64,000 bases of DNA, from the NCBI RefSeq assembly GCF_000974785.1, contig NZ_BBWV01000001.1, positions 2,046,001 to 2,110,000 of the forward strand, read 5' to 3'. This document shows, one piece after another, positions 27,181 through 35,732 of the stretch. Each line of letters begins with the position of its first letter. The stretch's first letter is position 1. The DNA comes from Flavihumibacter petaseus NBRC 106054 (lineage in GTDB: Bacteria; Bacteroidota; Bacteroidia; Chitinophagales; Chitinophagaceae). Made by a program: the position numbers and the translations under genes. Under the pieces are notes generated by a model, which saw only the letters and a list, made by a program, of their open reading frames with translations, was not told the DNA's origin and made no database searches.

Positions 27181-28071
27181 ATGGCACGTACATCACACGA
27201 TACAGAAGACCCGGTAAAAAAGTACCCGCGGCCGCCCTTCCCCGAACAGCAGCAGGAACTCCCCGGCTCCGACAGGAAGCTCAACCCAAAAGCAGATCAT
27301 GGCGAGAAATCCTACAAAGGATCGGGCAAACTGGAAGGGAAAAAAGCCATCATTACCGGTGGCGATTCCGGCATTGGCAGGGCGGTAGCGATTGCTTTCG
27401 CCCGCGAAGGGGCAGATATCCTGATCTCATACCTCAATGAAGAAGAGGACGCAAAGGAAACCGCGAAATGGGTGAGAGAAGCTGGCCGGAAAGTGGAACT
27501 GGTGCCAGGAGACATCAGTGACGAACAGCACTGTAAGGAGATTATTCAGCGGGCCATGGACACATTCGGACAGATCGATATCCTCGTCAATAATGCCGCC
27601 TACCAGATGTCACACAAATCACTGCAGGAAATTTCCGCAGAGGAACTGGAGTACACCTTCCGAACCAACATTTTTTCGATGTTCTATCTCTGCAAGGCTG
27701 CTGAGCAATACCTGAAGCCTGGCAGCACCGTGATCAACACCTCGTCGGTGAATGCCTATAAGCCCAACCCCGTATTGTTACACTATGCAACCACCAAAGG
27801 GGCTATCCAGAATTTTACAGCAGGGCTCGCGCAGCTCTGGGCGGAAAAAGGCATTCGGGTGAACTGTGTGGCACCGGGCCCTGTATGGACACCGTTGATC
27901 CCCTCCACCTTTCCTCCGGAAGATGTTGCTGAATTCGGAAAAAATACCCCCCTTAAACGCGCGGGACAGCCTGCTGAACTTGCAGCGGCATACGTGCTGC
28001 TTGCTTCAGCGGATTCCAGCTATATGCTGGGTGCCACCATCCAGGTGACAGGTGGCACACCCACGATATAA
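27181..28071 (+). CDS. SDR-family NAD(P)-dependent oxidoreductase (YghA-like)
   Basis: A 296-residue classical short-chain dehydrogenase/reductase with the roughly 50-residue N-terminal extension typical of the YghA group (KYPRPPFPEQQQELPGSD). The cofactor motif TGGDSGIG is at 59-66, followed by NNAAYQ, the active-site Ser in INTSSVNAY and the Tyr-x-x-x-Lys pair in HYATTKGA. Substrates of this subgroup are aldehydes or ketones and are poorly defined, and some members are stress-induced. It stands alone, convergent with the sulfatase gene. Confidence 0.9.
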   Translation: MARTSHDTEDPVKKYPRPPFPEQQQELPGSDRKLNPKADHGEKSYKGSGKLEGKKAIITGGDSGIGRAVAIAFAREGADILISYLNEEEDAKETAKWVREAGRKVELVPGDISDEQHCKEIIQRAMDTFGQIDILVNNAAYQMSHKSLQEISAEELEYTFRTNIFSMFYLCKAAEQYLKPGSTVINTSSVNAYKPNPVLLHYATTKGAIQNFTAGLAQLWAEKGIRVNCVAPGPVWTPLIPSTFPPEDVAEFGKNTPLKRAGQPAELAAAYVLLASADSSYMLGATIQVTGGTPTI

Positions 28072-28110
28072 CTGAAAAACCAACCGGCTGAACCGGAAGT
28101 GCCGGAATTA

Positions 28111-28147
28111 AAAAAGCCCGGCTGTGTAAACAACAGCCGGGCCTTTC
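28111..28147. terminator. bidirectional terminator between SDR and sulfatase genes
   Basis: GCCCGGCTGT / ACAGCCGGGC is a 10-bp perfect stem with a seven-base loop. On the minus strand it runs into six T residues, the stronger signal, serving the sulfatase gene that ends at 28173. On the plus strand only CTTT follows. Confidence 0.8.
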
Positions 28148-28172
28148 AACTATTAATTCCTGGCTAAAAACA

Positions 28173-30629
28173 CTAATCGCGCGATAATGCCCTTGCGGCA
28201 TCTTTCTGCAGGTCAAGGTATTGTTCCTTGGCAACAGACACTCCCACGCCGAGCAGGTTGCCACCCTTGAATGTGCCAGGTGTCTTATATTCACCCGTCA
28301 CTGCATCACCACTGTCGAATCCGACACAGAGACCATCACCCGCCAGCGTAAACTTGCCTGGCTGTGTTTTCATCGGACCCTGGGCCACCGCCTTGTCGTT
28401 GATATACAGTATGGCATGTCCGATCTGTTCACCAAGCTTTCCTGTTGAGTCACGCACAAATTCCATACCCAGCGTATACTTACCGGGAGAAAGCGTAGTG
28501 GAACTCACCAGCTTTTGCTCCGGTTTGATGCCAAGGAAATTGTAGACATAATAGAGCTTACGGTTCTTGATAAAAAGCGAATGTCCGCCAAACCTGGAAC
28601 CATGGGCGAACAGTACCCCCGACGCATTAGGATCCTTGATCTCCACATCCGCGATGATTTTGAAAGACCGCCCACGCACATTCACTGCAACACCTTCAGG
28701 CACTGCTGATGTTCCCGGATAGTAAACATAGCGTTCCCGCGGCGCCTCTTCAGCCGGGCGTTCTATACCCAATAATTCAACTGCAGACCGGTCATCCAGC
28801 GGAAGTACGAGGTTTTTGGCAGCTTCGTCATTCCAGGCTGCAATCAGCTCTTTTAATTTCTCCGGATTTTCTTTCGCAAGGTTTTTTGATTCAGAACGAT
28901 CAACATCCACATGGTACAATTCCCAATCGTCTTTGTCGAAATTCCCCTTACTGGTCAGCGCTCCATGTACGGCTGAAGCTTTCCAGCCGTCTTTCCAGAT
29001 GGCCCTGGTGCCGAGCATCGCGTAGTATTGGATCTTTTTCTGAGTTGGTGCATCCGGAGCGGCATCAAATGTATACCGCATCGATACCCCCGACAGCGGG
29101 AATTGTGCAGCACCATTGAACACAGCTGGCATTTTAAGTCCGCAGATATCCAGTATTGTTGGTACGATATCGGTGGAGTGATGATACTGGTTCCGTATTT
29201 CTCCCCTTGCCTTAATCCCTTTCGGCCACGAAATCACCAGCGCATCAGCAGTACCACCTGCATATTCACTGTATCGTTTGAACATTTTAAATGGTGCAGA
29301 AAATGCAGCTGCCCAACCCGTCGGATAATGCTCATAGGTATCCGGGCTACCTAGTTTATCAATGTATTTGAGGTTTTCTGACAGTTCATCCGGATAACCG
29401 TTAAAGAATTTGTTTTCGTTTACGGAACCATTGGGAGATCCTTCTCCCGAAGCGCCATTGTCCGCTGCATACATTATCACCGTATTTTCCAGTTGTCCGC
29501 TTTTTTCAAGGTAATCGACGATACGGCCGATCTGGGCATCGGTATATTCGGAGAAGCCGGCATAGACTTCTGCCAGTTTGGAGAAGAGTTTTTTCTCTTC
29601 TGGTTTCAGTTCATCCCAGGGACGTACATAGTCGCCCGGATTGGCAACATTCGGCGGCATTGGGTTGAAGTCGGTCAGGTTAGTTCCTTTGGGAATGATT
29701 CCTTTTTCGATCATGCGGGGCACCACCCATTTGCGGTAGGCGTCATATCCCTCGTCGAATTTGCCTTTGTATTTGGCAATATAGTCTGCCGGTGCCTGGT
29801 GCGGTGCGTGATTGGCGCCGGGACAAAACCACATGTACCATGGCTTGGATGGATTGGTTGCCTGCTGGTCACGCAGGTATTCGATCGCCTTGTCTGCCAG
29901 CCCTGCGGAAAGGTGGTAGCCTTTTTCCGGCCCGTAAGGAGGCTCTACAAAGTGGTTATCTTCCACGAGGTCGGGGTACCACTGGTTGGTTTCACCTCCG
30001 AGGAAGCCATAATAACGGTCGAATCCCTTTTGCAGCGGCCATTGTTTGCGGCTTGCGCCGGAAGAAACATCCTGTTCCGGCACGTTGTGGTTCTTTCCAA
30101 TCCAGAAAGTGCTCCACCCGTTGGACTGAAGAACTTCTCCAATGGTGGCGCACTGGTCAGGGATTCTTCCGTGAGCGCCGGGGAAACCGTTAGCGGCCTC
30201 TGTGATAGCGGCATTACCTGTAAGATGATGGTTTCGGCCGGTAAGTAAAGTGGAACGCGTTGGAGAGCAGAGTGCTGTGGTATGCCATTGCGTGTAAGTC
30301 AGGCCGTTTTTAGCAAGACGATCGAGGGTAGGCATATTGATCGCTCCACCATATGTAGACCAGGCGGCGAGCCCGGTATCGTCGTATAGTATAAACAAAA
30401 CATTGGGTGAACCAGCCGGAGCTTTCCTGGGCGTGAACGCGGCCCAGTCCGCTTTGGAATTGCGAACGTCCAGTTCAATATCACCTTTGAAATGATCTTT
30501 CATAAACTGCTGGGGATCTGCCCAGCCAGTGGAGTCGCTGGTTCCGGCTGCCGTGGTGGCCGGTCCGGCTGGTTGCTGGCAGGCAGCCAGCAGTGCAAGT
30601 GTGGCTACCAGGGGAATTTTACGTATCAT
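28173..30629 (-). CDS. arylsulfatase lipoprotein
   Basis: An 818-residue sulfatase. The lipobox LLAAC (Cys17) anchors it to the membrane. The alkaline-phosphatase-like core shows metal-binding LFILYDDTG (Asp83/84) and the formylglycine motif CSPTRSTLLTG with Cys121, so it should hydrolyse sulfate esters after maturation by an anaerobic or FGE-type enzyme. Further core motifs are CPGANHAPHQAP and MYAADNGASGEGS. An extra C-terminal region (about 650-818) looks like a strand-rich carbohydrate-binding or LamG-type domain. It is transcribed alone. The substrate is not evident because no matching SusCD pair is adjacent. Confidence 0.93.
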   Translation of the reverse strand: MIRKIPLVATLALLAACQQPAGPATTAAGTSDSTGWADPQQFMKDHFKGDIELDVRNSKADWAAFTPRKAPAGSPNVLFILYDDTGLAAWSTYGGAINMPTLDRLAKNGLTYTQWHTTALCSPTRSTLLTGRNHHLTGNAAITEAANGFPGAHGRIPDQCATIGEVLQSNGWSTFWIGKNHNVPEQDVSSGASRKQWPLQKGFDRYYGFLGGETNQWYPDLVEDNHFVEPPYGPEKGYHLSAGLADKAIEYLRDQQATNPSKPWYMWFCPGANHAPHQAPADYIAKYKGKFDEGYDAYRKWVVPRMIEKGIIPKGTNLTDFNPMPPNVANPGDYVRPWDELKPEEKKLFSKLAEVYAGFSEYTDAQIGRIVDYLEKSGQLENTVIMYAADNGASGEGSPNGSVNENKFFNGYPDELSENLKYIDKLGSPDTYEHYPTGWAAAFSAPFKMFKRYSEYAGGTADALVISWPKGIKARGEIRNQYHHSTDIVPTILDICGLKMPAVFNGAAQFPLSGVSMRYTFDAAPDAPTQKKIQYYAMLGTRAIWKDGWKASAVHGALTSKGNFDKDDWELYHVDVDRSESKNLAKENPEKLKELIAAWNDEAAKNLVLPLDDRSAVELLGIERPAEEAPRERYVYYPGTSAVPEGVAVNVRGRSFKIIADVEIKDPNASGVLFAHGSRFGGHSLFIKNRKLYYVYNFLGIKPEQKLVSSTTLSPGKYTLGMEFVRDSTGKLGEQIGHAILYINDKAVAQGPMKTQPGKFTLAGDGLCVGFDSGDAVTGEYKTPGTFKGGNLLGVGVSVAKEQYLDLQKDAARALSRD

Positions 30630-30751
30630 GAATACAGTTTGTATTTCATGACTAGACAGGGGCGATCTCGTTCGTTCGCCACGGTTCCCGGGAATATTTC
30701 AGCGATTTAACTGTTAATTCCCGGCTCAGGAAGCTACTGTCCCGGCAGGTA

Positions 30752-30785
30752 AACACCCCCGCTGCGGGCAGGGGTGTTAATAATC
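30752..30785 (-). terminator. hairpin after the SnoaL-like gene
   Basis: AACACCCC / GGGGTGTT (30752-30759 and 30771-30778) is a perfect 8-bp stem, 12 bases past the minus-strand stop at 30790. Only a short T stretch follows on the minus strand. Confidence 0.5.
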
Positions 30786-30789
30786 AATT

Positions 30790-31170
30790 TTAATAGAAAA
30801 ACTGCTCTGAAACAATCTGGCCATCCCGAACCTCATACAGCATGATCTCATTGATCTGGATCCTGCCGTGGTCTTTGTGTGTCAGATCCATTTCCCGGCC
30901 AACGGCAATATAGTTACCGCAAACCAGCGGCGCAGTGGTATGGGCCCTGTGAACGGTTTTGATCTTTGCCACAAAGTCCGCGCCTTTCCCGCGAACGGCT
31001 GACTTGCCTTCCGCGTAACCCATATATGGTGAGCCTTCCGGATCAATGCTTTTTACTGATTCAGCAAAAAACTCTTCCTGGATCTCAAACCATTTTTCCT
31101 GTTGCGCCAGTTCGTGAAATCTTGCGGCAATCTCCTGGATGCCCGTCAGGTTTCTGGTTGCTGTTGTCAT
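30790..31170 (-). CDS. SnoaL-like (NTF2-fold) protein
   Basis: A 126-residue cytoplasmic protein of the SnoaL/NTF2-like superfamily, a cone-shaped fold used by isomerases, hydrolases and orphan proteins. Recognisable parts are FHELAQQEKWFEIQEEFFAESVKSIDPEGSP, a typical first helix-loop, and INEIMLYEVRDGQIVSEQFFY at the end. The function cannot be read from the sequence. A TAAGTTTG element lies 26 bases upstream of its ATG, so it is probably monocistronic. Confidence 0.75.
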   Translation of the reverse strand: MTTATRNLTGIQEIAARFHELAQQEKWFEIQEEFFAESVKSIDPEGSPYMGYAEGKSAVRGKGADFVAKIKTVHRAHTTAPLVCGNYIAVGREMDLTHKDHGRIQINEIMLYEVRDGQIVSEQFFY

Positions 31171-31196
31171 GGTATTTTATTTACCACAAACTTAGA

Positions 31197-31204
31197 ACGT
31201 GCAA
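31197..31204 (-). promoter_or_regulatory. TAnnTTTG element for the SnoaL-like gene
   Basis: Read on the minus strand this is TAAGTTTG, an exact match to the Bacteroidota -7 consensus, ending 26 bases before the ATG at 31170. No well-spaced -33 TTG was seen. Confidence 0.45.
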
Positions 31205-31246
31205 CTGCCAATGCCAGGGTGCAAAATGGACTTTATGACGGGGCGA

Positions 31247-31579
31247 TCAGGCCGGTTCCATTTCCACTTTGGCGCCGGGTGCATTTTCTTTCACGGAGGC
31301 AATGCCGCCACTTCTGCCGGATTCGTCAGCATACATCTGGCTGGTGCCGATCACCTGCCCGTTACCCGCTTTCAGGTTAAAATAGAACTTCCCGTCTTTA
31401 GCGGTGACGAGTTCATACAGGTTGTCGTTTTTGGCATTGGTCCGAACCGATTCTATACCATTCTCGCAGTTGGCTTTGGAGGAATACCCTTCACTGGTCA
31501 GGATGACCTTTCCATTGTCTGCTTTCAGGTTAAACTGATGGTCGCCGTTGGTCCTTTTGGAAATGATAAAAGTGCCCAT
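31247..31579 (-). CDS. YegP-family (DUF1508) protein
   Basis: A 110-residue protein made of two DUF1508 repeats. FIISKRTNGDHQFNLKADNGKVILTSEGY in the first half and YELVTAKDGKFYFNLKAGNGQVIGTSQMY in the second align with each other, and each is followed by a GI-x-S-V segment. The fold is a small beta-rich dimer. The function of YegP proteins is not settled. It is divergent from the YncE/phosphoesterase gene. Confidence 0.9.
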   Translation of the reverse strand: MGTFIISKRTNGDHQFNLKADNGKVILTSEGYSSKANCENGIESVRTNAKNDNLYELVTAKDGKFYFNLKAGNGQVIGTSQMYADESGRSGGIASVKENAPGAKVEMEPA

Positions 31580-31654
31580 AGTGTGCTGTTATTTGAATTT
31601 GATACAAAGCTTCGGTGGGCCTTAACCAGTAGTTGTTCAGGGCAGGAGGGGCTA

Positions 31655-31662
31655 CAAATGTA
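31655..31662 (-). promoter_or_regulatory. TAnnTTTG element for the YegP-family gene
   Basis: On the minus strand this reads TACATTTG, the exact -7 octamer also present ahead of the nos operon and the cysteine-rich TonB receptor. It lies 76 bases before the ATG at 31579. I saw no Fnr-type site next to it. Confidence 0.4.
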
Positions 31663-31741
31663 ATTATTCTCCGAAAGATGAAAACCGGTATTAAGGAATT
31701 ATAAACCGCTTGTGCTTCACGGCATCGGTGTAATTTTAAAG

Positions 31742-34228
31742 ATGAAAAAAATCGGTTTATCCGCACTGATCGGTGCCCTGGCTGGAATCGTTACCCTTTT
31801 TGCCCCTGCCCTTGAAGCCGGTGCCCAATCCGTTGCCGGTGACACCAGGCCACTGGAAACCGCCCTCAGCAACAACCGCGTTCGGCTGCCCAATGGCTGG
31901 CACCTTTCACCCGCGGGAACCGCCCTGCCGCTGGGTGATCTGCCGCTTAATATGGCACTTTCCTCCTCGAAGAAACTCCTCGCAGTTACCAACAACGGTC
32001 AAAGCGTGCAAAGCATCCAGCTGATCGATGCCCGCGCAGAAAAGATTCTCGATAATGTGGTAGTGCCCAAATCGTGGTATGGACTGAAATTCAGTGCAGA
32101 TGAAAAGACGCTTTACGCTTCCGGGGGCAATGACAACCGGGTCCTCATCTTCAATGTGCGCGATGGCAAATTGCTGCCTGCCGATTCGATCGTACTGGGC
32201 AAGCCATGGCCGGTCAGGATTTCGCCTGCGGGACTGGATATAGATGACAAGGCAAAACGGCTCTATGTCGTCACCAAAGAAGATAATGCGCTTTATGTGA
32301 TCGACCTCGGCAGCAAAAGCATAACGAAAAAGCTAGACCTCGGAAAGGAGGGCTATGCCTGCCTGCTGAGCCGCGACAAAAAAGAATTGTATATCTCTGT
32401 TTGGGGTGGAGATAAGGTGCTGGTGGTTGATACCCGGACCCTCACTGTATCGGCTGCGATACCAGTAGGTGACAATCCCAATGAGCTCCTGCTCACGGCA
32501 AAGGGCAACCGGCTGTTCGTGGCCAATGCCAATGACAACAGTGTATCGGTGATTGACATCAAAAACCGGAAGGTAACGGAAGTGCTGAATGCTGCCCTTT
32601 TCCCGGATGCACCGGCGGGAACCACCTCCAACGGGCTGGCCCTCTCGGCCGATGAGAAAACGCTCTATGTGGCGAATGCCGACAACAACTGCCTTGCACT
32701 GTTTGACGTGAGCAAGGCGGATGCCACCCGATCCAAAGGATTTATTCCGACGGGATGGTATCCCACCAATATCAAAGTAGTCGGAAAAAAGATCTTTGTA
32801 ACCAACGGGAAAGGGTTTTCCTCTTTCCCGAATCCCGATGGACCCAACCCGACGAAACCTGGCGCTATTGCGCCACGACACCAGGGTGATTCTTCGGCTA
32901 CCAAAAAGGTGGAATATATCGGTGGACTGATGAAAGGAACGCTTTCTATTATTGGCACGCCGGATGAAGCGTCGCTGGAAGTGTATTCCAGGGCCGTTTA
33001 TACCAACACCCCTTATTCGAAGGAAGGAGAACTGACTGCAGCAGTGGAAGCGGGTAACCCTGTTCCGGGAAAAGTTGGCGAGCCATCGCCCATCAAATAC
33101 GTGTTTTACATCATCAAGGAGAATCGCACCTATGACCAGGTGCTAAGTGATCTGCCAGGCGGTAACGGCGATACGAGTATCCTGCTGTTTGGCCGCCATA
33201 TCACGCCCAACCAGCATAAACTGGCGGAAGAGTTTGTATTGCTGGATAATTTTTATGCCGATGGTGAAGTTAGTGCAGACGGTCATAACTGGAGTACTTC
33301 TGCGCACGCAACTGATTTCCTGGAGAAGAACTGGCCCAGCAGCTATGGCGGACGGGGCGGCGATTATCCGGGGGAAGGCAAGCGTGAAACTGCCAATCCG
33401 AAAAAGGGATTCATCTGGGATTATTGCCAGCGGGCCGGCGTAAGCTATCGCACTTACGGCGAATTCGCAGATGATGGGAAAGCCAATATTCCCGTACTGG
33501 AAAACCATTTTTGTCCCTATTATACTGACTATAACCTGGCTGTTCGTGATACCACCCGTTTCGGACAATGGAAGCGGGAATTCGATTCACTGGTCACTGT
33601 GAATGCGGTACCAGCCCTGAATACGATGCGGTTCGGCAATGATCATACAGAAGGGATGCGGCGCGGCCGCCCGACGCCATTTGCGCATGTGGCGGACAAT
33701 GACCTGGCAGTGGGCATGTTTGTGGAATATCTTTCAAAAAGCCCGATCTGGAAAGAATCGGTAGTGTTCATCGTGGAAGATGACGCACAAAACGGCCCCG
33801 ATCATGTGGATGCACACCGTACCACGGCCTATGTTGCAGGGCCCTTTGTAAGGCGGAAGTTTGCCGACCATACGATGTATTCCACATCCTCTATGCTGCG
33901 TACCATTGAACTGATCCTTGGCCTGCCACCCATGAGCCAGTACGATGCTGCAGCAACGCCGATGTGGCGGAGTTTTATGGCATCTCCTGACCTGGCCGGA
34001 TTTACGGCCCTGCCGGCAAATATCTCCCTGGATGATAAAAATGGGGTGGACAATGCTACTGCCAGGCTGAGTGAAACCCTCGATTTCAGCAAGGAGGACC
34101 GCGTTCCCGATCTCTTATTCAGCCAGATCATCTGGAAGGCGGTGAAGGGCGAACACCGCGTTATGCCGGCGCCGCGCCGGAGTTCTTTTGTGAAGACGGT
34201 GGCCGGGGAAGATGAGGAAGATGACTGA
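31742..34228 (+). CDS. YncE-like propeller fused to alkaline-phosphatase-type phosphoesterase
   Basis: An 828-residue exported protein. After the signal peptide (about 1-29, ending AGAQ) a YVTN/YncE-type seven-bladed propeller spans about 50-400, with repeated LSADEKTLYVANADNN-type segments. A phosphoesterase domain (PF04185-like, about 430-790) follows with VFYIIKENRTYDQVLSDL, DGHNWSTSAHATDF, DHTEGMRRGR and VEDDAQNGPDHVDAHRT. These are the metal-binding sites of phospholipase C/acid-phosphatase-like enzymes. The substrate is unknown. I use ATG 31742 because the upstream ten residues lack signal-peptide character. Confidence 0.85.
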   Translation: MKKIGLSALIGALAGIVTLFAPALEAGAQSVAGDTRPLETALSNNRVRLPNGWHLSPAGTALPLGDLPLNMALSSSKKLLAVTNNGQSVQSIQLIDARAEKILDNVVVPKSWYGLKFSADEKTLYASGGNDNRVLIFNVRDGKLLPADSIVLGKPWPVRISPAGLDIDDKAKRLYVVTKEDNALYVIDLGSKSITKKLDLGKEGYACLLSRDKKELYISVWGGDKVLVVDTRTLTVSAAIPVGDNPNELLLTAKGNRLFVANANDNSVSVIDIKNRKVTEVLNAALFPDAPAGTTSNGLALSADEKTLYVANADNNCLALFDVSKADATRSKGFIPTGWYPTNIKVVGKKIFVTNGKGFSSFPNPDGPNPTKPGAIAPRHQGDSSATKKVEYIGGLMKGTLSIIGTPDEASLEVYSRAVYTNTPYSKEGELTAAVEAGNPVPGKVGEPSPIKYVFYIIKENRTYDQVLSDLPGGNGDTSILLFGRHITPNQHKLAEEFVLLDNFYADGEVSADGHNWSTSAHATDFLEKNWPSSYGGRGGDYPGEGKRETANPKKGFIWDYCQRAGVSYRTYGEFADDGKANIPVLENHFCPYYTDYNLAVRDTTRFGQWKREFDSLVTVNAVPALNTMRFGNDHTEGMRRGRPTPFAHVADNDLAVGMFVEYLSKSPIWKESVVFIVEDDAQNGPDHVDAHRTTAYVAGPFVRRKFADHTMYSTSSMLRTIELILGLPPMSQYDAAATPMWRSFMASPDLAGFTALPANISLDDKNGVDNATARLSETLDFSKEDRVPDLLFSQIIWKAVKGEHRVMPAPRRSSFVKTVAGEDEEDD

Positions 34229-34319
34229 CCGCAATGTCGTTTTACCGTAAAACGCCATTCTTTTATCCCAGAGCCGCGGGAACGCAATATTATTGTTTGC
34301 ATAATCAAGCATCAATAAC

Positions 34320-34895
34320 ATGAAAACATATTCCCTTTCACTCCTGGTTATGGTGGCAATAGTAGCACTGTTCTCCTGTACGTCACAGGTTAAAGTAACA
34401 ACAGACTACAACCGGTCAGTAGATTTTTCCAAGTACAAGACATTTGCATTTTACCAGCTGTCAGATCATGGACCGGGCCTGAGCCAGCTGAACCAGGAAC
34501 GTATCATCAATGCGATCAAGAGCCAGCTGTTGACAATGGGCTTTACAGAAAACAAGGAAAATCCTGATCTATGGGTGAATGCTACGGCAATCGTAAAGGA
34601 GAAAACCCAGGTGACGGCAAATTCCAACTACTACGGCTATGGTGGCTACTATCGTCCATACGGATGGGGACCGGGCTTTAATGGCACTACTACCTATAAT
34701 ACTTATGAGTACAAGGATGGTTCATTAATCATTGACCTGATTGACGCCGCTTCTAAAACACTGGTATGGCAGGGAACAGGTAACAAGGAGATTGATAAGC
34801 CTTCCAAGGACCCTGATGCAGCGATCAAAGCTGCCGTTGCCAAAATAATGGAAAGCTATCCGCCTGGTGGGGATAAGAAGACCGCGAAGAACTGA
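34320..34895 (+). CDS. DUF4136 lipoprotein
   Basis: A 191-residue lipoprotein (lipobox ALFSC-TSQ, Cys20) of the DUF4136 family. The characteristic VTTDYNRSVDFSKYKTFAFYQ opening and the IDLIDAASKTLVWQGTG segment are present, with a Tyr/Gly-rich insert (YYGYGGYYRPYGWGPG) in the middle. Family members are small envelope lipoproteins without an assigned biochemical role. It ends in a clear terminator and is separate from the nos operon downstream. Confidence 0.88.
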   Translation: MKTYSLSLLVMVAIVALFSCTSQVKVTTDYNRSVDFSKYKTFAFYQLSDHGPGLSQLNQERIINAIKSQLLTMGFTENKENPDLWVNATAIVKEKTQVTANSNYYGYGGYYRPYGWGPGFNGTTTYNTYEYKDGSLIIDLIDAASKTLVWQGTGNKEIDKPSKDPDAAIKAAVAKIMESYPPGGDKKTAKN

Positions 34896-34946
34896 AAATC
34901 TGATTGCCCTGTTGTAACAGTTAAATACAGTGAAATCTGATTTTGT

Positions 34947-34985
34947 AAGGGAACGATAATCAATCGTTCCCTTATTATTTTCCGA
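34947..34985 (+). terminator. intrinsic terminator after the DUF4136 gene
   Basis: AAGGGAACGAT / ATCGTTCCCTT forms a perfect 11-bp stem with a five-base loop, followed by the T-rich ATTATTTTCC. It isolates the lipoprotein gene from the nos operon. Confidence 0.85.
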
Positions 34986-35135
34986 TTAAAGTTCATAAAG
35001 GAGTTTGAACATTAATCTGAGAACACCTGAAATATTTGTAAATTAATCACTACTCCGCATTCCCTTATACGTGCCTGACTACATTGCACAGGTCATAATA
35101 AATTGCCAGTGTAATGACCAGTATCATTGCCCTGA

Positions 35136-35149
35136 TTGATGAAGATCAG
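35136..35149 (+). promoter_or_regulatory. Fnr-type site ahead of the nos operon
   Basis: TTGATGAAGATCAG matches the Fnr/Crp consensus TTGAT-N4-ATCAA at nine of ten positions. Its centre (35142.5) lies about 41 bases upstream of the start expected from the TACATTTG element at 35172, the usual place for activation by an Fnr-type protein. The flavour of regulator (oxygen- or NO-sensing) cannot be told from the site. Confidence 0.7.
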
Positions 35150-35171
35150 AATCGTGCGCTCAGCTTAAGAA

Positions 35172-35179
35172 TACATTTG
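35172..35179 (+). promoter_or_regulatory. -7 element of the nos operon
   Basis: TACATTTG is an exact TAnnTTTG match, 51 bases before the cytochrome ATG at 35231. It starts 29.5 bases after the centre of the Fnr-type site. Confidence 0.65.
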
Positions 35180-35230
35180 TTCCAGATAAAAGGCATTCAA
35201 ATACTTTTATTTAAATCAAAACTTCCAATC

Positions 35231-35713
35231 ATGAGGTGCAAATTTACCTTCGCTGCAATGGCAATCGCCGGTACCATTTTCGTTTATGCCTGCGGCGGAT
35301 CAGAACCAAAGTCCGAAGACAAAACCGCTGCATCAACCGAACAGCCGGCACAGCCGGAAGCCCAGGCTGAAGTGCACGGCACTGAAGTAAAAGCCGGGGA
35401 CATCAAACTTGACCATCCGCTGAACGCTGAATGGGTTGCTTCCGGAAAAGGCATCTATGATATGAAATGCATGGCTTGCCACAAATTAACAGATGAAAGA
35501 CTGGTTGGTCCGGGCTGGGCTGGCGTTACCAAAAGGCGTCAACCTGAATGGATCATCAATATGATCACTAATGTTGACATGATGCTGGAAAAAGACCCTG
35601 AAGCCCAGAAACTCCTGGAGCAGTGTCTTGTGCGTATGCCTAATCAGAATATCAGCCAGGATGATGCCCGGCATATCCTGGAATATATGCGCCAGAACGA
35701 CGGCGAAAAATAA
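35231..35713 (+). CDS. lipoprotein cytochrome c, probable electron donor to NosZ
   Basis: A 160-residue monohaem cytochrome c. The lipobox FVYAC (Cys21) tethers it to a membrane. An Ala/Glu/Pro-rich linker (24-55) precedes the haem domain with CMACH (Cys80, Cys83, His84) and a likely distal ligand Met136 in LVRMPNQN. It is the first gene of the nos operon, 19 bases before nosZ, and no NosR-type donor is present. The natural inference is that it delivers electrons to NosZ. I start at ATG 35231 because an upstream extension would cover the Fnr-type site and -7 element and would hide the signal peptide. Confidence 0.88.
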   Translation: MRCKFTFAAMAIAGTIFVYACGGSEPKSEDKTAASTEQPAQPEAQAEVHGTEVKAGDIKLDHPLNAEWVASGKGIYDMKCMACHKLTDERLVGPGWAGVTKRRQPEWIINMITNVDMMLEKDPEAQKLLEQCLVRMPNQNISQDDARHILEYMRQNDGEK

Positions 35714-35732
35714 CCCTCTAATCATATATATT

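Noticed and set aside
29493-30248. 251-codon open frame antisense to the arylsulfatase
   Set aside because: It lies wholly inside a well-supported gene with complete catalytic motifs and matches no family.
35114-35230. Longer N-terminus for the cytochrome c gene
   Set aside because: The extension covers the Fnr-type site and the TACATTTG element and would bury the lipoprotein signal 39 residues inside the protein.
35628-35732. Longer N-terminus for NosZ
   Set aside because: The added 35 residues overlap the cytochrome coding region in another frame and have no signal-peptide character.
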